From the NCBI GenBank assembly GCA_002714125.1, contig PAWP01000022.1, positions 550 through 5,851 on the forward strand: a stretch of DNA of 5,302 bases. The letters run 5' to 3'. Below, in pieces: positions 1 to 5,302 of this stretch. Source of the DNA: Gammaproteobacteria bacterium (GTDB lineage Bacteria > Pseudomonadota > Gammaproteobacteria > Pseudomonadales > Azotimanducaceae_A). The notes beneath the pieces were generated by a model. The model saw only the letters and a list, made by a program, of their open reading frames with translations. It was not told the DNA's origin and did no database searches. The translations under genes and the position numbers were made by a program. Positions within the stretch are counted from its first letter, which is position 1, and each line of letters begins with the position of its first letter.

Positions 1-107
1 GTGCTTCTGGGCACGAGACTTTGGTCGCCGCTAGCTGTGTTTTGAGCCTCACTTTCGGCAAGCGATCGACAGGCATATGATGATCTTAATCAAGGTAGGG
101 GAAACGT
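1..107 (+). other. Leader of the helical protein gene, with possible upstream gene tail
   Basis: Frame 1 is open from the window edge to a TGA at 43-45, and frame 3 is open to a TGA at 78-80. Either could be the end of an upstream gene, but both are too short to judge. TATGAT at 76-81 matches five of six bases of a sigma70 -10 box, but I find no convincing -35 box at the right distance. A purine-rich AGGTAGGGGA at 93-102 sits 5 bases before the ATG at 108 and is a good ribosome binding site for the next gene. Confidence 0.35.
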
Positions 108-1658
108 ATGTTCAAACCACTGACGTTTGAACCGGCAACGGAAGGGCAGGTGCGGTTCATTGAGGAGACAGACCCGGATGTCATCGTTGAGAAGACCGTG
201 GAGCGACTGCGTACCGGGACCTCCGTCAAAGAAATTCTTACTGCTAGCACGCTTGCGGTAGTGCGCTCGACCGACATTCCGCCCCAGCATCACGGTGGGC
301 CACTGCATCCTGTCTGCGGCGTGCGTGCCGTCTCGCAGGTTGCCCAACGCCTCGCGGGCGAGGACGCCTTTCTGCCAATCCTGCAGCACGTTGCTCTTGC
401 TAACAATCACTGCCACTCACTGCAGATGGGCCCTTACCTCATGCCCGAACTGGCACCTATGGCCGGCAAGCCGGGGGACATCGGCAGTTTCCACATTACC
501 GATCAGGAGATGACTGACGGGCTTGGTGATCAGACGGAGTCTAAGTCTAGGGAAGTGGAAGCCACCAAAGGCGCGTTCTTCAAGAGCCTACGAGCGATGC
601 AAGCGCCTGCTGCTGAACACTACTTCCTCTGGCTGCTCGATAACGTCGCTGGAGACGAAGCTCTGGATCAGTTGTTGCCGCTCGCTATTTCTCGGAACGG
701 GCATGATGATCACAACTTTCTTTATCCAGTGTACACGGCTCGCGCTCTGGACGAGATTGGCTGGGAGTGGGCGCATGTGCTCTTTCGCCCGGTCGTTCGC
801 TTTCAGGCCCGACCGGCACCCCGCCTGCTTCGTAACGACTACGACTTTGAAGACATCCGCGAACTCATCCGCGACCGCAAGCTTCTGGAGCGCGAGATTG
901 CCGAACGGACCACGCCGGCCGAGGTGAATAAGGTTCGTGAGCTGGGCATGCAAATGGGGCGCAACAAGAAGTACCTCGAGAATTGCGTGCTGATAGCGGA
1001 TGCCGTTGCCGACGGTCTTTCAATTGAAGGCGCGGGTCAGGCGATGTCGATTGGCGCGGCTGCGGCGTACATCTCGACTAGCTATGGCAACCCGATGGAT
1101 GCGCATCTGCATACGGGCGCCAACAATCGTCGGTTTCTGCTCGAGCAGCCGAATGTCAGCCTTGAACACAAACTGATGGGGCTAATGACCGCTTTCACGG
1201 GGCCCGAGGTCCTGCTGGCTGAACGCCTGCTCAACTGGGAAGAGAACCTGGATGGAGATGTCACCGCAAAACTGCCATCGCGTGGACAAGATGCGCTGCT
1301 GAATGACATTGTTGACAGCATCGAAGGCCAGCCCTGGCTCGACTGGCGCAAGATTGGTGTCGCGGCGACAGTAGCGCCGGACGAGGTCAAGGAAACGGTT
1401 GCGCTGGCGCGCCAATATGCCGAGAACGGTTATGACGCCGAGCCCTACTTCAACCGCCTCGCTGAGATTGCGTGCCGTGATGATTTCACTGAGATGCATT
1501 CGCTGAAGCACTTCCAGGCGATTGTTGACGAGTTCTACAGAACGCCCAAGTCCTCGCGCTGGGTGCACCTGGTTGCTGCCGCTAAATCCGCGGCCGTCAT
1601 TCATCTTGGCCGTGAGCACGCGGTTTACGAACAGGCAAAGTCATTGATTGCCGCTTAA
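108..1658 (+). CDS. Uncharacterised helical multi-histidine protein (questin oxidase-like/Rieske-associated helical domain?)
   Basis: This complete 516-residue protein has no signal peptide or membrane segment, so it is probably cytoplasmic. I do not recognise it with certainty. It looks almost wholly alpha-helical, with histidine clusters spread along it: QHHGGPLHP (60-68), NNHCH (99-103), NGHDDHNFLYP (197-207), DAHLHTGANNRR (331-342), MHSLKHF (463-469) and RWVHLVAAAKSAA (484-496). The pattern of GH..HNF..P.Y.ARAL..IGWEWAHVLFRPVVRF, the early HP motif and the late H..KHF..I..EFY/HLVAAAK blocks recalls the helical domain of questin oxidase-like (DUF4243) proteins and the domain fused to Rieske ferredoxins in some bacteria. 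This is from memory and unaligned. If that is right, it may be an oxygenase-type or metal-binding protein. No CxH Rieske motif is present. The ATG at 108 follows a strong ribosome binding site. The stop TAA overlaps the stop of the convergent sulfatase remnant. The gene is very likely real; its function is unknown. Confidence 0.85.
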   Translation: MFKPLTFEPATEGQVRFIEETDPDVIVEKTVERLRTGTSVKEILTASTLAVVRSTDIPPQHHGGPLHPVCGVRAVSQVAQRLAGEDAFLPILQHVALANNHCHSLQMGPYLMPELAPMAGKPGDIGSFHITDQEMTDGLGDQTESKSREVEATKGAFFKSLRAMQAPAAEHYFLWLLDNVAGDEALDQLLPLAISRNGHDDHNFLYPVYTARALDEIGWEWAHVLFRPVVRFQARPAPRLLRNDYDFEDIRELIRDRKLLEREIAERTTPAEVNKVRELGMQMGRNKKYLENCVLIADAVADGLSIEGAGQAMSIGAAAAYISTSYGNPMDAHLHTGANNRRFLLEQPNVSLEHKLMGLMTAFTGPEVLLAERLLNWEENLDGDVTAKLPSRGQDALLNDIVDSIEGQPWLDWRKIGVAATVAPDEVKETVALARQYAENGYDAEPYFNRLAEIACRDDFTEMHSLKHFQAIVDEFYRTPKSSRWVHLVAAAKSAAVIHLGREHAVYEQAKSLIAA

Positions 1659-1662
1659 GCGG
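1651..1662. repeat. 12-bp perfect palindrome containing two convergent stop codons
   Basis: CCGCTTAAGCGG is a perfect palindrome. Its central TTAA supplies the TAA stop of the plus-strand helical protein (1656-1658) and, read on the other strand, the TAA stop of the sulfatase remnant (1655-1657). Both frames end in GCT-TAA. With no spacer and no T-run it is a poor intrinsic terminator. It does show that the two frames were adjacent tail-to-tail neighbours. Confidence 0.6.
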
Positions 1663-1858
1663 ATGCAGGACTCGATACTGGATCGTAGGCAGCGCCTCTT
1701 TTCGCGTCGTTGAGCTGTTCCATCATCTGTGCAAGGGCAACGGGGTTGGCGGCTTTCAGGTCGGTTATGTCCTGCGAGTTGGTGTGGAAATCGAAAAGTA
1801 GCTCCTCTTCCTCGCTGTTGCCGGTGTAGCGAAACCGTTTGGTGATGACAGTCGGGGT
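1655..1858 (-). pseudogene. Sulfatase C-terminal remnant (decapitated)
   Basis: Read on the minus strand, this is about 67 residues beginning PTVITKRFRYTGNSEEEELL, then FDFHTNSQDITDLKAANP and a helix ALAQMMEQLNDAKR. The sequence matches the usual C-terminal end of formylglycine-dependent sulfatases, where a 'TKR+RY...EELYDL..DP.E..NLA...P' block precedes the last helix. The family is normally 450-600 residues long, and here the catalytic N-terminal domain with the C/S-x-P-x-R motif is missing. The frame stays open to about 1966, but the residues before PTVITK do not look like sulfatase, and that DNA reads better as a plus-strand gene tail. There is no plausible start, so it should be non-functional. 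The reading frame is clean with no internal stops, which points to a recent truncation. The assignment rests on motif memory. Confidence 0.6.
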
Positions 1859-1860
1859 TT

Positions 1861-1956
1861 GCCCGGGAACGGAGCTACGGGCCCGATAAGCCGGGCACCG
1901 ATGCCGATCCGTTTGCGGCAGCGAAGGCGCTTGCGCTTGGCACCTACTCGACGTAG
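1861..1956 (+). pseudogene. C-terminal remnant of an unidentified plus-strand gene
   Basis: The frame reads about 31 residues, ARERSYGPDKPGTDADPFAA then AKALALGTYST, to a TAG at 1954-1956. The composition looks like real protein and is more plausible than any of the three opposite-strand frames. The frame is closed upstream by a TGA at 1846-1848, inside sequence that codes for the sulfatase tail on the other strand, so the front of the gene is gone. No start codon with a ribosome binding site is present. The gene ended 48 bases before the start of the bicupin gene and was probably its former operon partner. I do not recognise the family. Confidence 0.4.
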
Positions 1957-1958
1957 GT
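1942..1958. repeat. Inverted repeat over the remnant's stop codon
   Basis: ACCTAC (1942-1947) and GTAGGT (1953-1958) form a perfect 6-bp stem around the 5-base loop TCGAC. It spans the TAG of the unidentified plus-strand remnant and lies about 47 bases before the bicupin start. No T-run follows, so it is not a standard intrinsic terminator. It could be an operator or a processing hairpin, or it could be chance. Confidence 0.3.
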
Positions 1959-1992
1959 TCGGTCAATCAAGTCTGCGGGGGCACTAGATGAC

Positions 1993-1998
1993 GGAGGT
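1993..1998 (+). promoter_or_regulatory. Ribosome binding site deciding the GTG start of the bicupin
   Basis: GGAGGT lies 6 bases before the GTG at 2005, an ideal spacing. The nearby ATG at 1988 reads only six codons before a TGA at 2006-2008, so GTG is the likely start. A second GGGAGG overlaps the GTG itself and is too close to act. Confidence 0.7.
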
Positions 1999-2004
1999 CG
2001 GGAG

Positions 2005-2628
2005 GTGAGACAGGATCCGGAAAAAACCTACGTGCCTGTGAGGAACGAGCCGAGGCATCGTCATCGATTCGAGAACCAATGGGCGCGGGTATACGACGTC
2101 CTGATTCCAGTGGGTGACGCGACGCTCTATCACCGTCATACCGAAGACACCTTGTACGTCGCTATTGCAGCTGCGTCCCTCCGGGACCAGACCTGGGGTG
2201 AAGAGGACGCTCGCACGGCGGAAGTAGAGGCAGGCATCTGCATCTGCCGACCCCACCGGACTCGGCCACTGATTCATCGTGTGTGCAACGTGGGTAAAGG
2301 CGATATGCGCATGATAGGCGTCGAGGTCAAAGACAGTCCGCCCGAGACGGCCGCAAACCCGCTTGCAGCTGATCATGTTTCAATGCGATGGGAGAACGAA
2401 CGTCTGCGTGCCTATGACGTGAAGTTGGAGGCGGGCGACTCGACGGGGGTGCTCGACTTTAGTTTCTCTGGGGTCGCGATCATGCTGACCCCGGCTTGTC
2501 TTAAGATAGGCGAGGGCGAGGTGTGGTCGGCGGCTGCGGGTGATCTAGTCTGGCTGGGTCCAGGCGTACGCAGTTTCAGCAATGTAGGTGAAGCGCCGCT
2601 GGGATTTGTCATGGCTGAGTGGCGTTGA
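2005..2628 (+). CDS. Bicupin domain protein with one metal site
   Basis: This 207-residue protein is made of two tandem cupin barrels. Domain 1 (about 15-110) has the metal-binding motif GDATLYHRHTEDTLYV, with H43, H45 and E47, and a second-motif histidine in PLIHRVCNVG (H91). These fit the Fe/Mn/Zn site of cupins. Domain 2 (about 124-207) repeats the same layout: WENERLRAYDVKLEAGDSTG mirrors FENQWARVYDVLIPVGDAT. Its histidines are replaced (GVLDFSFSG) and its second motif is VRSFSNVGEAPLG, so it is probably structural or ligand-binding. There is no signal peptide, so it is likely cytoplasmic. The GTG start follows GGAGGT. The SDR gene starts 68 bases downstream in the same direction, suggesting an operon. 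Cupins range from dioxygenases and isomerases to sugar or lyase enzymes, so the reaction cannot be named. The family call is firm; the function is open. Confidence 0.85.
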   Translation: MRQDPEKTYVPVRNEPRHRHRFENQWARVYDVLIPVGDATLYHRHTEDTLYVAIAAASLRDQTWGEEDARTAEVEAGICICRPHRTRPLIHRVCNVGKGDMRMIGVEVKDSPPETAANPLAADHVSMRWENERLRAYDVKLEAGDSTGVLDFSFSGVAIMLTPACLKIGEGEVWSAAAGDLVWLGPGVRSFSNVGEAPLGFVMAEWR

Positions 2629-2696
2629 GCTCTGACTAACAAAAGGCAAGTAAACGGCGCGCTGGAGCCAAAAAAAGAACGAACGGAGGGATCGAG

Positions 2697-3470
2697 ATGC
2701 GAACAGTTTTGATAACGGGCGGCGCACGTGGGATCGGACGAGGTATTGCAGAGGCCTTTCTACGGGCCGGCCACAGTGTGATGATTGCGGACTTGGCAGA
2801 AAGCCAGGAGTGGAACTACGACCTGGCCAGCGAAGGCGCCATGGGAGAGGCGGTCTCCGAACTCTCGTCACTCGGCCATGTCGATGCGGTGGCGCTCAAC
2901 GTGACTGACCGCGCTTCGTGCGAAGCAGCAGTCAAGCGCACGATCGAGGTTTTCGGCGGCCTTGATGTGCTCGCAAATAATGCGGGTGTGGTGGCGAGCG
3001 GTCCGATTGAGACCTTTGCCGAGTCTGACTGGGACGGCATCTTTGACGTCAACGTCAAAGGCATCTACAACATGACTGTAGCGGCCCTTGATGCTCTTAA
3101 GGCCTCCCCTGATGCAGCGATTGTCAACACTGCATCCGTCGCGGGCAAGCGTGGCAGCGCGGACCTTTCGGCCTATTGTGCGTCTAAGTTTGCCGCCGTC
3201 GGTCTGACCCAGTCTCTGGCCCAGGAGTTTGCACCCCACAACATCCGAGTCAATGCCATCTGTCCGGGCATAGTTGGCACCGCCATGTGGCTTGATCACC
3301 TGATGCGGAATGAAGGTCAGGACGCGTTCGAGGCACGCATGGAGGAGTTGATCCCTCTTGGTCGACCGCAGGAGACTCGGGACATGGGGGAGGCAGCCGT
3401 GTATCTCGCAACGGCACCTAACGTCACCGGTATTTCACTCACCGTCGCTGGTGGCTTTGAGATGAACTAG
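2697..3470 (+). CDS. Short-chain dehydrogenase/reductase (classical SDR, probably NAD-dependent)
   Basis: This complete 257-residue classical SDR, a cytosolic Rossmann-fold oxidoreductase, has the nucleotide-binding TGGARGIG at 7-14, NNAG at 94-97 and the structural N119. The catalytic tetrad is completed by S147 (TASVAG), Y160 and K164 (YCASK), followed by the PG motif (190-191) and a C-terminal TGISLTVAGGF. An aspartate ending strand 2 (D32 in MIADL) favours NAD(H) over NADP(H). The segment after D32 (33-62) is rather long and ends in HVDAVALNVTD, where most members have a CDVTD-type end. The ATG at 2697 has GGAGGG 6 bases upstream. It sits 68 bases after the bicupin gene and likely shares its transcript. 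The substrate is probably a secondary alcohol or ketone in a catabolic route; the sequence does not show which one. The phosphatase gene converges on it from the other strand. Confidence 0.95.
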   Translation: MRTVLITGGARGIGRGIAEAFLRAGHSVMIADLAESQEWNYDLASEGAMGEAVSELSSLGHVDAVALNVTDRASCEAAVKRTIEVFGGLDVLANNAGVVASGPIETFAESDWDGIFDVNVKGIYNMTVAALDALKASPDAAIVNTASVAGKRGSADLSAYCASKFAAVGLTQSLAQEFAPHNIRVNAICPGIVGTAMWLDHLMRNEGQDAFEARMEELIPLGRPQETRDMGEAAVYLATAPNVTGISLTVAGGFEMN

Positions 3471-3541
3471 AGCGAGCGTGGCCCCGGGGCAACATGACTC
3501 CTGTCTTTCGTTTTTGTAAGTAGCGGATTTGCACTGCTACT
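3471..3541. terminator. Convergent end region with hairpins, weak terminator evidence
   Basis: This is the gap between the SDR stop and the convergent phosphatase stop. It holds a perfect GCCCCGGGGC palindrome (3481-3490), a plus-strand T-rich run (TCTTTCGTTTTT, 3505-3515) and a hairpin, AGTAGCGG-ATTTGCA-CTGCTACT (3519-3541), of 8 pairs with one G-T. The hairpin covers the phosphatase stop codon. The T-run lies before the hairpin on the plus strand, so the two do not form a textbook terminator in either direction. The palindrome followed by the T-run about 14 bases later is the best candidate for ending the SDR transcript, and it is weak. Confidence 0.3.
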
Positions 3542-4280
3542 CGGCCAGAAGCTTACTTCTAATCCGGTTTAAATCGTGCGGCGACAGACCCTCAGCCGCA
3601 AGGTAATTAGCGACGCCGCTAAATTCCTCGTCAACAAACGTCAATGTTCTTGCCATGGTCTCGGGCGCGCAGCCGCGCAGATAGGCGCCCGGCTGGTTCG
3701 GGTCGATCTGCTTATCTGCGTCGGCTGAGATGAGTAGTCCAGCGGTCAGACTGTAGTCGGCACAGACCTTTGCGCGGGGGACACCCACCAGTTCTAGCAG
3801 GAAGGCTGCAACGAGACCGGTTCGGTCCTTACCGGACCGACAATGGAACGCAACCCCTCGCGGTGCATTGGCAATGGTGCGCATGATGTCTGCCATCACA
3901 AATGCAGACTGTCGGAGCCCTTCGCAATAAAGATCCGCCAGCTTCTGTTCCGGAGATGCTGTCTTGTTCCGGGAACGATAATTGTCGAAGCGGTGGCCCC
4001 AGAAGTCGTGAACTTTGAAGTCGACCAGAGCCGAGTTGCTGAACTGATTCGGCGCCGCTGCCGTCTCCTTCTCCATGCGTAGGTCAATGACAGTGCCGAC
4101 ACCATGGGTGACCAGAGCCTGCTGATCCGCCTCGCTGAGTTGGTCCATGTCTCCCGAGCGCACGAAGCGGCCCCAACGTGTGGTGCTGCCATCCGCGGTT
4201 GTGTAGCCACCAAGATCGCGTACATTCTGTACGGATGAAAGTCCTAGCACCCTGCGTTTGTCGTTGAGTTCTTTGTCCAT
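3537..4280 (-). CDS. Protein tyrosine/serine phosphatase (Y_phosphatase3-like)
   Basis: With the start chosen here it has 247 residues. It shows the two hallmarks of bacterial tyrosine/dual-specificity phosphatases of the PF13350 type: an N-terminal NVRDLGGY block (19-26) and the P-loop HCRSGKDRTG (146-155), with nucleophile C147 and phosphate-binding R153. GTVIDLRMEKE (62-72) is the usual DLR strand. It hydrolyses phosphate monoesters through a cysteinyl-phosphate; members act on phosphotyrosine and, in some cases, phosphoinositides. It is cytoplasmic, with no signal peptide. The frame stays open to a TTG at 4367, and another ATG lies at 4307. I chose 4280 because the family begins close to NVRDLGG and the longer forms would run into the promoter of the divergent dioxygenase. 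None of the starts has a strong ribosome binding site; the TTG has GGGAG 4 bases upstream. It may act on a regulator or be unrelated to the catabolic genes. Confidence 0.88.
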   Translation of the reverse strand: MDKELNDKRRVLGLSSVQNVRDLGGYTTADGSTTRWGRFVRSGDMDQLSEADQQALVTHGVGTVIDLRMEKETAAAPNQFSNSALVDFKVHDFWGHRFDNYRSRNKTASPEQKLADLYCEGLRQSAFVMADIMRTIANAPRGVAFHCRSGKDRTGLVAAFLLELVGVPRAKVCADYSLTAGLLISADADKQIDPNQPGAYLRGCAPETMARTLTFVDEEFSGVANYLAAEGLSPHDLNRIRSKLLAE

Positions 4281-4360
4281 TTTGGTTGGGTCACCGCTCA
4301 AAGCCATGCGGGAAAGTACCGCATTTGGTTCGCGTCGGTCCAAAGAGACCCGCGCGGCCG

Positions 4361-4389
4361 TCGACAAGGCGCTCCCGCTGGCACATGAT
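4361..4389 (+). promoter_or_regulatory. Candidate sigma70 promoter for the dioxygenase
   Basis: TCGACA (4361-4366, five of six matches to TTGACA) and CATGAT (4384-4389, four of six to TATAAT) are separated by exactly 17 bases. Transcription would start near 4396, about 20 bases before the ATG at 4417. This supports the short dioxygenase start. The inverted repeat GGTC-CAAAGA-GACC (4337-4350) lies just upstream and could be a weak operator. Confidence 0.4.
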
Positions 4390-4416
4390 GAAACGATTGG
4401 TTACTGCGCGAGAACT

Positions 4417-5238
4417 ATGATGAGTGCAAACCCTGCCGAGATTGCTGGTACCGAGCTCCAGGCGACGCTGATGACTGGCTATACAGGCGTTCGTATTGAC
4501 GGCTTGCGGCTGAAGGATGCAAGGGACGATCAAGTCGAAGAGATTCGCCGTCTGGTTGGTGAGTTCTGCGTTGCAGTATTCCCCGGTCAGTTCATTGGTC
4601 CGCAAGAACACGTGGCGTTGATTTCCCGGTTCGGCAAGGTGACCCACACTCCTGGTGTCGATATGCACCCGGAACACGAGGAGGTTCATGTGGTGGCCAA
4701 TCGTGGAGGCTCTGCGCCGGTCTCTGGAGGCTTCCACACCGATACCTGCTTTGTCGCGCGCCCGCCGTCGTTTACTTCGCTCTCTGCGATTGAGGTGCCG
4801 GAGCATGGCGGTGATACGGTCTTTGCAAACCAATATCTTGCTTATGAGTCATTGTCGGATGTGATGAAAGGTTGGTTGTGCGGATTGCGCCTAAAACATG
4901 TTGTTAGTGGGACTGAGCGCCCTGAAGCGGTTCCTCGTCCCGTCTGGCATCCGGCTGTACGAACTCACCCGGTCACCGGGCGCAAGGCACTCTATGTGAC
5001 CTACGCGGATCGTTGTATTGAGGCAGAAGGTATGACCGCCGCCGAGGGCGCCAATCTCATATCTTTTCTGTACCAACATTCACTTGCGCAGCACGCAATG
5101 TATCGGCACAGCTGGGCGGTGGGCGACTTTGTACTGTGGGACAACCGCTGCTCGCTACACGCTGCAGTGTACGACCATGGTGATCAGCCCAGAACGCTCT
5201 ATCGGGTGATGTGTGAAGGTGAGGTTCCCAGTGAATAG
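4417..5238 (+). CDS. Fe(II)/2-oxoglutarate dioxygenase, TauD/TfdA family
   Basis: This complete 273-residue enzyme is close in length to TauD (about 283). Family members use O2 and 2-oxoglutarate to hydroxylate a carbon, often releasing sulfite or a phenol. The iron ligands are H107 and D109 in GGFHTDTCF and H248 in CSLHAAVYD. R259 lies 11 residues after H248, as in the 2-oxoglutarate-binding Arg of TauD, and R263 matches the arginine that binds an anionic group of the substrate in TauD and TfdA. Also typical are PEHGGDTVFAN, WHPAVRTHPVTGRKALYV and the LWDNR turn. The position of TauD N95, four residues before the first iron ligand, is Ser here, so taurine is not assured. The frame is open from 4258, but residues before the ATG pair at 4417/4420 overlap the phosphatase gene and its leader and are unlike the family. 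No strong ribosome binding site is visible. It is transcribed away from the phosphatase. Confidence 0.92.
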   Translation: MMSANPAEIAGTELQATLMTGYTGVRIDGLRLKDARDDQVEEIRRLVGEFCVAVFPGQFIGPQEHVALISRFGKVTHTPGVDMHPEHEEVHVVANRGGSAPVSGGFHTDTCFVARPPSFTSLSAIEVPEHGGDTVFANQYLAYESLSDVMKGWLCGLRLKHVVSGTERPEAVPRPVWHPAVRTHPVTGRKALYVTYADRCIEAEGMTAAEGANLISFLYQHSLAQHAMYRHSWAVGDFVLWDNRCSLHAAVYDHGDQPRTLYRVMCEGEVPSE

Positions 5239-5282
5239 CGTCCCTTGAACCTTCTTGCAGGAGCCGAGTCAACTGCTTAGAC

Positions 5283-5300
5283 GGGATCTAAATTAGTCCC
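5283..5300. repeat. Small inverted repeat after the dioxygenase gene
   Basis: GGGA (5283-5286) pairs with TCCC (5297-5300), and the inner CTA/TAG arms extend the stem if the T at 5287 is bulged out. It lies 44 bases after the dioxygenase stop, in a 64-base stretch with no gene seen. It could be part of a terminator, but the window ends before any T-run could show. Confidence 0.25.
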
Positions 5301-5302
5301 CT

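Noticed and set aside
1655..1966. Complete 103-residue minus-strand protein
   Set aside because: Only the part from 1858 down looks like a protein family (a sulfatase tail). The first 36 residues are the antisense of the plus-strand remnant, so it is a truncation and not an intact small gene.
1988..2008. Six-codon mini-frame ATG...TGA whose stop overlaps the GTG start of the bicupin
   Set aside because: It is too short to be a gene. The GGAGGT inside it serves the GTG at 2005, and a TAG at 1985-1987 blocks any upstream extension, so it is not the end of a longer gene.
2868..3299. 143-residue open frame antisense to the SDR, and similar frames at 1182-1619 and 4291-4833
   Set aside because: They mirror strongly conserved coding sequence on the other strand, have no family-like motifs, and are expected by chance in GC-rich DNA.
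3481..3490. GCCCCGGGGC palindrome as a clear terminator
   Set aside because: A 10-base palindrome can form only about 3 pairs with a loop, and the T-run starts about 14 bases away, so it is listed only as weak evidence.
4281..4367. N-terminal extension of the phosphatase from a TTG at 4367
   Set aside because: It would cover the shared divergent region and the -35 box of the dioxygenase promoter; family members begin near the NVRDLGG block. It is not fully excluded, because GGGAG precedes the TTG.
4258..4416. N-terminal extension of the dioxygenase from an ATG at 4258
   Set aside because: The 53 extra residues overlap the start of the opposite-strand phosphatase, do not resemble the family, and lie upstream of a candidate promoter. 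The start at 4417 gives the usual length.
1..5302. Mobile element, CRISPR or tRNA at the scar or elsewhere
   Set aside because: I saw no transposase motifs, repeat-spacer pattern, tRNA-like cloverleaf or terminal repeats flanking the scar; a plain deletion explains it.

Overview
The window is moderately GC-rich bacterial DNA with Shine-Dalgarno sites, GTG/ATG starts and tightly packed genes on both strands. The gene mix (short-chain dehydrogenase, TauD/TfdA-type dioxygenase, cupin, sulfatase remnant) suits the accessory catabolic DNA of a proteobacterium or actinobacterium. No rRNA or other taxonomic marker is present, so the assignment is loose. I saw no tRNA, CRISPR array, transposase or intact mobile element.

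Layout. Positions 1-107 are a leader, possibly with the tail of an upstream gene. At 108-1658 (+) is a 516-residue, histidine-rich, apparently all-helical cytoplasmic protein that I cannot name; it faintly resembles the helical domain of questin-oxidase-like and Rieske-associated proteins. Positions 1655-1956 are a scar made of two decapitated genes: the C-terminal tail of a sulfatase on the minus strand and, past a junction near 1858-1873, the C-terminal tail of an unidentified plus-strand protein. Next come a bicupin protein (2005-2628, +) and an SDR oxidoreductase (2697-3470, +), probably co-transcribed. A DSP/PTP-type protein phosphatase with a HCRSGKDRTG loop (3537-4280, -) converges on the SDR. 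It diverges from a complete Fe(II)/2-oxoglutarate dioxygenase of the TauD/TfdA family (4417-5238, +), and a candidate sigma70 promoter lies between the two.

How the genes may work together. Two redox enzymes (SDR, dioxygenase), a metal-binding bicupin, a possible oxygenase-like helical protein and the ghost of a sulfatase together suggest breakdown of a sulfated or otherwise anionic organic compound. This is inference from content and adjacency; no substrate can be read from the sequence. The least ordinary items are the multi-histidine helical protein and the gene-fusion scar next to it.
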